Source: Hyaloscypha bicolor E
Taxonomy: Eukaryota > Ascomycota > Leotiomycetes > Helotiales > Hyaloscyphaceae
DNA length: 64,000 bases
Reading direction: 5' to 3'
Assembly: GCF_002865645.1 (NCBI RefSeq)
Contig: NW_020194555.1
Span: forward strand, 62,001 to 126,000
The notes below the pieces were generated by a model, which made no database searches, was not told where the DNA came from, and saw only the letters and a program-made list of their open reading frames with translations. Below, piece after piece: positions 34,786-44,559 of this stretch. The first letter of the stretch is position 1, and each line of letters begins with the position of its first letter. Made by a program: the position numbers and the translations under genes.

Positions 34786-36846
34786 TCATCGTGCGTTTCG
34801 GAGTGGATTTCGCCGAGCTTGAGGCTGTGGAGTCTGTTGAGCTTGTTGAGATCGTTGCTTTTTATGGAGGCCACAATATCCGCCATGTTCATGAAGGCCT
34901 GCATTCTCGCATGATTTTCCAGTTTTCTTCACTACTCCCCGACAGTATGGGCGACCATCTGCACGTCCAGGCGGTGGTGGCTCAAAATCCATCCAAAGAT
35001 CTGGAATAGGATCAACCTGCAATGCGTCCAGGAAACCACTTCGTACTCTGGTTTTCAAGTCTTCGAGCCCTGGTCTGTGTTGTGGTACCTCGTACAGACA
35101 CTCCTGGACCAGATCTGTTAATTGGCGGCTATAATACCGAGACTGACCGTGTAAAGGGAGGCCAAAAGTCCTGCCTTTCGGTATGTCCCTATTCAAGTTC
35201 CATGATGGCGTGAAAGGCACTTTTGGGTCTGGTGCACCATGCGTGAGGAGGACTAACTGGCTATCAGAAAATAGGAGTCAGTAGGTGTTTGAAGGAGAGC
35301 CTAGTGCAGCACTTAAGGTTCTGCAGAAAAAGGAATAGTTTGTCCCTCAGCTACTTACTACAAGATGCAGCCGATTCCCCATACATTTGTTGCGTAGCTA
35401 CTGTTGTCTTGTCAGTACCGTGTGGTTACGGAAACTAAGAAACGCAAGGAGGCTCTGTGAACAGAATGAACAGGAATGCTTACTATTTTCCTGCAATGTT
35501 GCTGTTCTTGTAATTACGAAATTCCCATTCCTCTGTGAATTGCTCCTGGACGACAAGTTAGAAGAAGCTTTACCATACATGAGGACTTCCAATGCACGTA
35601 CCGGTACAAAGTAGCCCGGGGTACCATTATCTCTGAACAGAAGTATTTGAGGCCACACGATATCGTCGTGTTGGGCATCGCCATTTAGCAAGAAATTCCA
35701 ATCAAATTCTGCCAATCCGAAATCTCCAATCTGAATAATGTATTAACCCTCAATTTGTTATACTCTCCTATCAAGTGACTAACCTTGCAAACTGGAGTAG
35801 CAAAATGTGAAAATCTATCGTCGCTCAAGAAAACTACTAGGTGTGAGGGCAGATTCCAGGTGGCCATGTCGTTGGATCATGTTACTCACTATTACCAGGC
35901 TTCATGTCGAAGTGGATTATAGGATCCCAATTTCTCCGGTCTCTGCGAGAAGGTTCATAAGTAGGACTCGGATAGGATAACTCATATCCAGTTTCCATGA
36001 CGCTGATCCCATCGACCAAACTACTGCGAATTAGCACAATATTATTTTGAGGAAAAGTGACCTCTATGTAGCCGAGAAGTTGAAACATGGCGATTTGGGA
36101 GCTTGAGGTATGGGGAAAAGAAATAGGTTTGCTTACCATTCGAAAATTTTCCAGAGAGTAGTCTCCTTAAATGGTCGCCCTCTGCATAGAATGAGCTAGC
36201 TGCTCCCAAAAGCTTTACCCCCCACTTACAGTTTCTGAAACCTTTCTATCAGTTGACGCACATCGCCCAACGGGCAATACTCCAAAATAAGTCTCTTCAC
36301 TTTCCCTTTCCAATCTGGATGAAGATTTTCGGCTTGAGGGTCAACAGTGCGTCCCCTGATGAGGCAATGATTAATATGCTGCGATTTCGTTTTGGTGAGT
36401 TCCCTATGGATATTGTTATCACTATTCATGTGACGGGCAGCGTCACCGGTAGCTTCTTTCACAGCCACCTGACGATATTTTTGGTTCTGATCCCCTGCTG
36501 GACCATCATACTGCCACAAGGCAACCATGCCCAAGCCACCCTTACCCAAGAACTTCTTCCCAGTCCAATACCCAGGACCTCCAGCGAAAGCGGTGTTCTC
36601 GGCATTCTCCAGATCGGGAATTGTGGAAGCCAGGAAATCTTTCTGCAGCTGTGTGAGGGCGACAGCTGCTTTGGGTGGCGGAGGAGCTGGCCACGGATTC
36701 AAAGCTGGTTCGGCAGGTTGGTAGGGAGCAGGCTGTTGATAATCCTGAGCTCGCCAGTGAGCTTGTAATTCTTGATCGCTCCATTTTGGTTGCCCGCGGT
36801 ACTCGCGAAATTCGTTGGCGACTCTTTGATTCGCCAAATTCGCCAT
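34786..36846 (-). CDS. Protein kinase with Cys/His C-terminal cluster (kinase A)
   Basis: Model: complement(join(34786..35260, 35359..35400, 35484..35545, 35602..35730, 35784..35836, 35890..36023, 36137..36181, 36230..36846)), 518 aa, seven introns, phases all consistent. An N-terminal motif WSDQELQAHWRAQDYQQP (residues 22-39) is followed by a Pro-rich stretch. The kinase has GKGGLGMV (P-loop, about 99-107), VAVK (Lys130), a long insert, IIHFDMKPGN (Asp260), IGDFGLA (286-288) and GTPGYFVPEQF, so catalysis is plausible. After the kinase fold the tail has CRGV...SCEN...YCGLH (Cys467, Cys478, Cys490, His493), a possible zinc knuckle, and a basic Gln-rich end. It lies head-to-tail with kinase B. 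Substrate and pathway are unknown. Confidence 0.85.
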
Positions 36847-37282
36847 TCTGATCGGTGAGATACGAAAATAGATTTAATGTAACGATGCGAAGAAATCGTG
36901 ATAGCTTAGCCCCCTTATAGTGTTTTGGACCTTGTGCGGGATTTTGTTGATGAGGGAGTGATCACAATCGAATGCGAAAACTAACAGCAGGTTCTCCTTT
37001 CGTCGCTTCCGCATTCGGCAAACTCAAAACAAAGAAGAAAGAATGCATTTGTCCTCCACGTACAAGTGTATTGAAAACGACATCACCAAACATAAAGGAA
37101 TGAAACTAGATGTATCTGAAACCATTTTTGATACCTGAGATGGCATCACCTTGCGAATACAAAGAAAATGCGAACAGCTTGGGAGAAAAGTCTCAATTTA
37201 ACGTGCTTCTATTTGACCACGGTTCGCGAGGAAAGCCGGAAGGTATCTTTAAAGGTATTTGTTTCAATCTTGCTTGAGAATG
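36847..37282. other. Gap between kinases A and B
   Basis: This 436-bp gap serves as the 3' region of kinase B and promoter of kinase A. No motif stands out. Confidence 0.35.
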
Positions 37283-39323
37283 CTACCCCCGGTGCTCAGT
37301 GCAATAAATGTCCATCCCCTCCACCGTCGTCTTAAAGTTTCTCTTACACTGGGTATCGTCATCATATAAATACCGGCACCTCTGTCTGATGGCGATTCTT
37401 CGCCTCCTCTTAGGCTGAGCTTGTTGTGCCTCATCCTCCCTAGCTCGTTTTCTCCCAGCTCTTTGCGCTTGCCTTCGCGCAGTCTTTTGAGCCTGCGTTG
37501 GGCCACCTGGAGGAATTGGGTTGAAAGAGGGGACGGGTTCAGCCGGAAGGAAATCCACCCAAGGCTCTGGATCAGGGTTGGCGGACAGAGCTGATTCAGA
37601 ACCAAAGCCCACATTTTCTTTGAGTTCTGATATCGAAGGCCGGTTGGATGGCAGCTCGTAGAGGCATTCCTGGACTAGGTCCAGCAAGAGTTTACTGTAT
37701 TGCAATTGATACGTTGGGAGATCAGTTCCGTATGTTATTCCTAGCGCTGGGCGTCCACGTAGGTTGTCTTGCGGCATGAAAGGGTCTCTGTGATCTGGAG
37801 GCATTCTGCTCATTGTAATGAGCTGGTACTGGATGACAGGGGAGTCAGCATGTTCTTATCCCAGAATCTTTAAGGATTACGACTGAGTAAACCGAGCAAA
37901 CCAAAACTCTTCTGGAGCGTGTTAGGAGTGCGGGGGCAATATTAGGACGGCGTGTTTCAGAAAACGAGAACAAAGATTAAAGGAGTCCCGTTGCCCTTAC
38001 CATCATGCAACCCACTCCCCAGATGTTGGTACTTTGGTACATTCCCGCGATGTCGACAGCTGGCCGCAGCTGGCGCCAGTCATCGTAATCCCAACGTTCT
38101 GTGAATTGTTCCTGGTTAAAAATCAGCTTCCGACTCACGATACTTGGTGTGGGATTGATACCGGTGCGAAATAACCTTCTGTTCCCCGCTTCCTCTTGCT
38201 CTCGTAATAATCGAGCCACTCCTGGGTTCTCTGCCCCAGCCTCCTCCATTGCGGTTGTCCAATTTCCGACGCGAGTCCAAAGTCAGAGATCTGAAGCTCA
38301 TCAGCACTTGCTCAATATATCTGTATGCCAGTAAATACCTTGCAGAGAGGGTGAACAGGGTGAATTGATCGTTTGTCAGACAGAAGAACTATTCAATGTT
38401 AAGACAGATCCATGGGTTCGAAGGAGGGTTGCGTACTGTTGGCCGGCTTTAGATCAAAGTGAACAATTTCTTCTTTGGACCTCAATTGTGGGGTGTAGAA
38501 CTCGTTTGTGACCCCGTCTGGTACAAGCTCGTTGCCGTAGTCCAAAACGCTTATCCCGTCAAGGAGACAGTCAAATAATCTCCAGATGGTTAACTCACTG
38601 AAGGGAGCAGCACTAAACATATATGCGATTAGCAAGGGATCACATGAGGGAATGGCTTGCTTGCAGTTTAATGCGTCTATCAAGAAGGTCATATAAAGAC
38701 CCCAGAGAGCAGTACTCAAGGAAGATTCGCCGAACCACGTTATCCCACCGCCCCAGTGGGAGGGTTTCGTTTGCTCCGACGGGTCCTGGATTGTGGAGTA
38801 AATGTACGATATGCGGAGAGCCGCTCTGTCTGAGTTTCGTAAGGGTATCAGCTTCTCGATGTAGATCGTAAAAAGATGGGTTTCTTAGGGTCGTCTTTAG
38901 TTCTTTTACAGCAATTTGACGAAAGCCTCCAGGTACATCGGCGTTGGGATCGGGATCACTGTACTCCCATAGTCCTACCCTGGCACTGAAACCTTCCCCC
39001 AGGAACTTTATACCTTGCCAAAGAGGAGTCTGCATAAGATCTCCCTGCATCTGAGGCATTGGGTTCCTATCTAGGAAGGCCCGACGTACAATGCTGTCAT
39101 CTCGTGCTAGGGGCCGATCGAGAGGTTGCCCAGGACCCAAGTCACGATCCTCCGGAGCGGCACCTTGGGGCGCTGGCCCAGCTGGCTGCGGATAATTTTG
39201 AAGCCTGTAGAAGGCTTGGACCTGTTGCTCATCTAATGGTATATAATTGTCGGGATCCGGATATCTGTACCTTGCCCAGAAATTGACATCTGCAGTGATT
39301 CTGGTAATATTTGGCGCTGCCAT
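37283..39323 (-). CDS. Protein kinase with Cys/His C-terminal cluster (kinase B)
   Basis: Model: complement(join(37283..37828, 38001..38111, 38162..38290, 38339..38388, 38437..38612, 38665..39323)), 556 aa. The N-terminal motif LDEQQVQAFYRLQNYPQP (30-47) matches kinase A. Kinase motifs are LGEGFSARV (about 108-116), IAVK (Lys140), IVHFDLKPAN (Asp273), ISDFGLA (298-300), GTEGYFAPEQF and VWG-like NIWGVGCMM. The tail is Arg/Lys-rich and ends CRYL...QCKR...YCTEH (Cys526, Cys536, Cys551, His554), spaced like kinase A. Intron 1 (38613-38664) fits only with a GC donor (GCAAGC) at the same position where kinase A has GTAAGT. Kinase B lacks the intron that splits exon 2 of kinase A. The 129-nt activation-segment exon is the same length in both. 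Confidence 0.85.
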
Positions 39324-40008
39324 TTTGGCTTGAGTGAGGTGGAAACACGTAGGGCGGAGTCTTCGAAAGTAGAGCTAGGGAACTGGTACAACGCGTACTA
39401 TTTCTCAAAGATTTGTGCTGGCAACACTCACTGGTGGCCGCTTTACCTCTTCCTTTGTCCACATTTTTGAATAGGTCGAGTCATTGACTAAGACAAAGAA
39501 AATCGACGACGCATGCGGAGTGAGAACAATGGAATTGAACCGAAGTTTCTGGTAAAGAGGTATGGAAATCTAAAACAAATGCTTTCCGGGGCGGGTTTGC
39601 GAATCCGAATCACCTCATGTGAAAACTTATATAATGTGAGAAATAATTCAATATCGCAGCTACAATAACTCCTCGATATGAAGAAAGAAGTACATTATAA
39701 TATACAACTATTATAAAGATAAGGTTAGTTAATATAACTAGAAGAATAATTAAGACTTAGGTATATATCTTATAACTAATTATAAAATTGACTTTATATT
39801 CTAAGTTCTTTAATAATCAAGAACATAATATTCAACTAAGACTAGTAGTTCTTGATTATAATTAAGAAGAAGAAGAATATAGAAAATAGTGCGGGAAATC
39901 AAATAAGGACGCGCACGTAGCAGGCATTTGAATGCAGCTCATCGGAATTTTCTTTGGTCATGTCCACGCGCCTGATCTTCTCACATTTCTTCAAGTTTAT
40001 CCGACATG
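39324..40008. other. AT-rich gap with decayed sequence
   Basis: The stretch 39640-39900 is strongly AT-rich, with TATAA-type words and no ORF, typical of a RIP-mutated repeat remnant. The flanks hold no gene. Confidence 0.4.
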
Positions 40009-40760
40009 TTATTTTGATCCGCTCGCCCCGCCAATCGTAACAGCAGCCATATTCGTATTACCGCTGTGATGGGTTGCCCATACCTTGAGCGCCGTGATGA
40101 CAGCCATGAACGTCAAGTGCTGCCTCAGTACTCCCGACTGCCCACTACCGCACAGCTCCAGCTTCAAAATGTGTTTCAAATTGGAGGCATTTGCCCGCTT
40201 GAGAAGCGCCAAAGTCACTCCTTCGTTTGCTTTTGGGGATGAGGAGCATCCTTGGCTGCTGTCGCTGCTTCGGCAATGCCTGCAGAGTGAGTATCGTTGG
40301 AGGCAGTAGAGATTGGGGCAAGTCTGAACCCGTTGACCTTGCTCTTCTCGTCACGTTTCTTGATTTCCGCTACGCGGAGCTCACACTATGCCTCTTCTCG
40401 CTAACTGTAATGGCGAAATGACATGCCACGTCATGGCGTGTTGTAGTCCTGCCTTATATGATCTCCGTCGCCATGTCCTCGTGCTTCAGTTGGTTCTCCC
40501 GAGGCTCCAGTGCAGGCAATAAGATGATGCTCCTGTTGTTTAAAGTGCGGAATCACTTGGCTCGGGGCCGGCTGCGGCGAGGAGAGGATCCTTCTTACTA
40601 TTGCCATCGTAGAGGAGAAGCTCATCAGGCATTGCCCCGTGTAGCTTCTTCCTGCTAAAGCCGGTGTGCATCGCGACGACATATAGGCGGTCTTCCCCGT
40701 TCTCGCCGCAGATGTGGAAGGTTGTGAGTGACTTCTACTGGTAGTAGGCAATCATGACCA
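40009..40760 (-). pseudogene. Decayed gene of unknown family
   Basis: Minus-strand stretches read as protein but in different frames: FHICGENGEDRLYVVAMHTG and DGNSKKDPLLAAAGPEPSDS (about 40540-40715), broken by TAA, and FEAGAVR / LKHILKLELCGSGQSGVLRQ with TFMAVITALKVWATHHSG at 40009-40180. Composition and codon use look coding. The layout (a beta-rich front, a low-complexity middle and a hydrophobic end) suggests one protein. I have no family name for it. Confidence 0.4.
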
Positions 40761-41318
40761 ATGAGAACGGGCGGCAGGGAGATAATTCTGGAGCGGTTTC
40801 ATAATCTGATGGAGGCCAATGCTACTGAGAATTAGAGGGGGCATCTTCTGAGGTCACATGGGTTTCTGAACAACATCCTTGGACAGGTTTGGAAGGCTTG
40901 CTTGACCTCGATCATCCGTCTCAATTTCTTTCTTAAACTTGAGAAGTGTGATTTTCTGTGAGTAGGTGACAAATGTTATGAAGATTTTTTCATGGGACAC
41001 GGGTTGTCAAAACGGCAGAAGGCAAATTGCAAGAACTCGGCGGCTGGACTCCCATCAAGATTCTAATAAAAGAATTGCCGTGTGCCGTTCTTGGCGAAGT
41101 GGTGTAGTCTGCAAGTATGCCTAACGTTGAATAAGAGAAAAGGCTCAATGTTCAGCTCTGAAAGACAACCAACAATATTCAGGTTAAGATCGGGTTCGGA
41201 AGGTTTTAACATTCTTTTGAAATTTGATTGTAGAGCACGGATTGAAGAAAAAAAGGTCGCAGACGTTATATTTTGTCTGTCGTATAGGTTTTGCAAAAGC
41301 ATGAATTCATAGAGGTTG
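40761..41318. other. Gap with a minus ORF of unknown status
   Basis: A 98-codon minus ORF (41063-41359) overlaps the kinase fragment and contains LNIVGCLSELNIEPFLLFNV; I cannot identify it. Nothing else seen. Confidence 0.3.
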
Positions 41319-41515
41319 TCAAGGACACAGGTCACGATACTGTGGTTCGGCAACCGCAAGATCTTCCAGCTTTGGTCGCTTATAATTTTGAAGCCTATAG
41401 TATGCTTGCATTTCTTGAGGAGTCAAGTCCACATGGTTGTCGGGATCTGGGTCTCTATACTTTGCCCACACTAGTTAACATCTGCTGTGATTTGGGCACT
41501 ATCGTTGGCTGCCAT
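41319..41515 (-). pseudogene. Truncated third kinase copy (N-terminal motif only)
   Basis: From ATG 41515 the minus strand reads MAANDSAQITADVN, then a stop; shifting frame gives WAKYRDPDPDNHVDLTPQEM and QAYYRLQNYKRP before a TGA at 41319. This aligns with the start of kinase B (ITADVNFWARYRYPDPDN, QAFYRLQNYPQP). No kinase domain follows. It is a frameshifted, truncated duplicate of the same family. Confidence 0.75.
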
Positions 41516-42045
41516 GTTGAACGATTGAGTTGTAGAAACCACAGACCATAAAATGAAGTATAATGTGCGGAGTGTTAGAGAGTAAATGTGTGTCGCAACA
41601 CTCGTTGCTTTGTCCGTGTTTTCGGTCGGTTTCCGACACGAAGAAAACCAAATCCGCATTCGGGACGAAAACAATGCTATTGAATCGACGTTCGCAGCAC
41701 AAAAGAATGCAATATGAGACACCGGTTCCGAAAGGTGAACCGTGACTTCAACGGCTTCCTTTGAGTAACAGCTACTGCCATTACTCGTATAACATAGTTC
41801 CAGATAATTTCAATCTGGAAGGGTTCAAGCACATTCATCAAGGTCTGCTTTTGAGAGTGTCCCTCGAAATGCTGTACGTTCAAATTCCCAGCCTTAAGCT
41901 AGAGGTATCGCAATGTACGAGATTTTGTGATATCTTCTGGCGATGTAGGGGGTGTACGCCGAGATTCGATAGGGGCTCTTACAATAAGATCGCTTCATGG
42001 AAACGACCTGGCGTCCCAAGTTTGCATTTTCCATTCCCCTTCCCA
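41516..42045. other. Gap between the kinase fragment and PEX10
   Basis: A 530-bp gap. No gene or repeat recognised. Confidence 0.3.
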
Positions 42046-43206
42046 TCAAGCACGCAGAGGCAAAACATGCTGCATCGCCACCGCCCTCCTACAAAGAGGA
42101 CACTCCGGCTTCTCCCTCACCCAATCCCCAACGCACTCCCAGCAAAAGACGTGCCCACAACTAACTACACTCGGATCTTTCAGCTCCTCTAGACATAACG
42201 TACATTTCCTATTCTGTCCTTTGATCCACGGCATCACGCGTTCAATTCTTAAATCATATCTCGGTTTCTTTAATACTTCTGTATGTGTAGTTTTACCCAC
42301 TTCTATGCTGTTGTGTTGGATGCCTCCGGACTCCAACAAAATTTCGGGTGAGGTGGTCGGAGCATCGAGCGAAATCTCGATCCCGCCTTCCAGCATTGCG
42401 GAGGAGCCTTCGAGGAGAGACGGATTGGCGATCGTAGGTGTATTTATGGTATTTTGCAGGTGCAACCAACTTTGAACACTCATTTGCAGTACAAGCAGCA
42501 CACCGAGCACTTCATACCCAACCCTCGCCTCGCTCGGCGCAATCCTTTTTGTGAAAATATATCGTAGCCCCCATATCCGTTTCGACAACTGGTAGTACGC
42601 GCCCGAGAAATAGAAGATCGTTAATGTAAGCGCGTGGATTGGCGATGGAGACGTGATTGTGGATAGGTGAGTGAGGAGGTAGGATTGCAATTTAAAGCTT
42701 GTTGAACTCTGTTGTTTGTTCTTCACCATTCGTCGGAGGTTCGATTCTAGTTTTGCTCTTATGCGTGATCGAAAGCCGGGGAGGATTTTGGTGAGAGAAT
42801 AAGGGAGGAGGATGCTGGTTAGGATGTATCCTGCTCTCCGGTCGATCGTAGGAAGTTTGAGCGTGTCGTCTTCGATTTGGATGATGTCGCAGTATTCTTC
42901 TCCCAGTGTGCGATTCCCGATGAATGTGGTCAAGCCGAGATACAAAAGCTCGGAAAAGGTTCGCGCTTCTGAGGTATACGTGTGCAGGAATCGTGCGCCA
43001 TACAGACGACGAAGAGGGTTGGAGAGATGGTTAAGGAGTACTCCTTCGAAGTAGGAGTCTTTCTGATGCGCACGGATGATGTCTGGTGCTGCGGCGAAGG
43101 GATAGTTATATGTGGGCTTCTCTGCCGCTTTCTCAGAGACGTGGTCTGCCATGTCGAGGGTATTCCCAGCGATCGCTGTTCGTGGAAGATAGCTTGTTGT
43201 CGGCAT
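42046..43206 (-). CDS. pex10: Peroxisome biogenesis factor 10 (PEX10), RING ubiquitin ligase
   Basis: PEX10 is part of the PEX2-PEX10-PEX12 ligase in the peroxisomal membrane that ubiquitinates the PEX5 import receptor for recycling. The single exon gives 386 aa. The N-terminal half has the conserved FAAAPDIIRAHQKDSYFEGVL and TFIGNRTLGEEYCDI, then membrane segments including YILTSILLPY and a segment near ALTLTIFYFSGAY. The C-terminal RING (residues 335-374) has CTLCLEEL, CGHVFCWEC and CPLC with all eight ligands. ATG 43206 is the first start; a second in-frame Met at 43152 (MADHVSE) gives a length closer to relatives and may be the real one. The upstream sequence is transposon-derived from 43207. 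Confidence 0.93.
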   Translation of the reverse strand: MPTTSYLPRTAIAGNTLDMADHVSEKAAEKPTYNYPFAAAPDIIRAHQKDSYFEGVLLNHLSNPLRRLYGARFLHTYTSEARTFSELLYLGLTTFIGNRTLGEEYCDIIQIEDDTLKLPTIDRRAGYILTSILLPYSLTKILPGFRSRIRAKLESNLRRMVKNKQQSSTSFKLQSYLLTHLSTITSPSPIHALTLTIFYFSGAYYQLSKRIWGLRYIFTKRIAPSEARVGYEVLGVLLVLQMSVQSWLHLQNTINTPTIANPSLLEGSSAMLEGGIEISLDAPTTSPEILLESGGIQHNSIEVGKTTHTEVLKKPRYDLRIERVMPWIKGQNRKCTLCLEELKDPSVVSCGHVFCWECVGDWVREKPECPLCRRAVAMQHVLPLRA

Positions 43207-43294
43207 ACGAGATCAGGGCCGCTTCGCTAAAATTAAAGCCTGGCGGCCCTACGCAAGCTTCGGGGCCAGTCTTTAATTTTGCCCTGATCTCGAT
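43206..43294. repeat. Hairpin unit L at the low-coordinate end of the Helitron block
   Basis: Arms CGAGATCAGGGC (43208-43219) and GCCCTGATCTCG (43281-43292) pair perfectly. A 9-nt unpaired CGCTTCGCT follows on the left arm only, then AAAATTAAAG (43229-43238) pairs with CTTTAATTTT (43271-43280), and CTGGC pairs with GCCAG. The loop holds GGCCCTACGCAAGCTTCGGGG. It begins immediately upstream of the PEX10 start codon. A second unit lies at 49362. Confidence 0.8.
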
Positions 43295-44289
43295 TCGAGA
43301 TTAATTAGATGCCTCAGGCACTTATTTAAGGGATATCAGCTTTACTGACTTTAAATTCACTTTGAAAATTCACTTTTTGAAGGCTAAAAATTTTCCAGGT
43401 AAGCTAAATAAGGTAGGTTTTAATTTCGAATTCCAAAGCTTCTTTCCTTTAATAAATATATATATACATACGTATACGTAAGTCAACCCCCATACCCGCT
43501 ACGGGCCTGCCCCTGGCCTGTAACGCTCCTTACGGTCCGTAGAATGTCTTCTCTACCATCTGCTGCCGCCGCCGCTACTACTGCTATTACTGCTACTATG
43601 GCAGTAAGCTTTGCTACTGGCCTGCCGCCGCCGCCCGCCCCTCCCGCCCCGCCCTACCCGTACCATGGCCTCCCTCTCCCTCCTCGCCGTCCGCCGTATG
43701 CCTGTCTTGCGGCCCGGCCGTACTACCAACCCCGCCCGGCCTGCTAACCTGGAGGCTAAGCTTGGCTAATTCGTTAGTTAAGTTCACCCTGCCGGGTATA
43801 TATATTATACTAGCGGGTCGGGTATATAGACGGTATATGTGATTATAGCTGGTTTTTTTGGTAGAAGCTATACTAACTATTATTATGGCAGTAAGGGTGC
43901 CCGCTACTCCTTCCGTAAGTACTTTTATATAATATTTTACGGACCGTAACTAATTTAATAGATACTTATAGGTATTACTCCTGCCGGCCCTGCCCCCGCT
44001 AATCCTTCCTCGCTTTCCCGGGTCGCTACCGGTAGTCGTATAAGTAACCAGGTCGCTCCTGGCAACTTATCTTTATATATATATACCCGCTACGGATTAT
44101 TACGGACCGTAACTAATATATAAATAGCCCGCTATACCGCCGCCGCCCGCCGCCGCCGCCTACTTACTTCCTTTTAGAAAGTACGCCGTTTTGCTAAGCT
44201 CTATAGGGAGCTAGTAGCTCTTTATAAAGAGGAGGCGGAGATACTAGAGGAGGAGGAGGAGACGGATTATTCGGTACTAGAGACAGAGG

Positions 44290-44368
44290 ATGGGGAGGAG
44301 TAAGGGGAAGAGGGGAGGAAGAAGGAGAGAGGGAGAGAGAGAGAGAGAGAGGGAGAGAGAGAGAGAGT
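44290..44368. repeat. Purine-rich (GA)n/(GGGA)n tract
   Basis: A continuous G/A stretch with GAGAGAGA and GGGAGAGA units, preceded by GAGGAGGAGG that encodes an acidic run in one plus frame. A simple-sequence repeat. Confidence 0.85.
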
Positions 44369-44559
44369 TATAAATCCTATAAAGGATTACCTAGGAGAGG
44401 TATATACTTTTAATACCTAATAGTATGGTATTCTCGGTCCGTTTGAGCCCTAAAATATTTAAAGTAATAATCGCAAGTTACTTATAGATAGATACGGATA
44501 CTTATAGATAGTTACGGATAGTTATAGACCCCTAAACCCCTTAATCCGACCCATAAGGC

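Noticed and set aside
43544..43747. Small Ala/Pro-rich ORF inside the Helitron block
   Set aside because: Low-complexity CCG/GCC sequence within a degraded transposon; no start context or homologue to support a gene.
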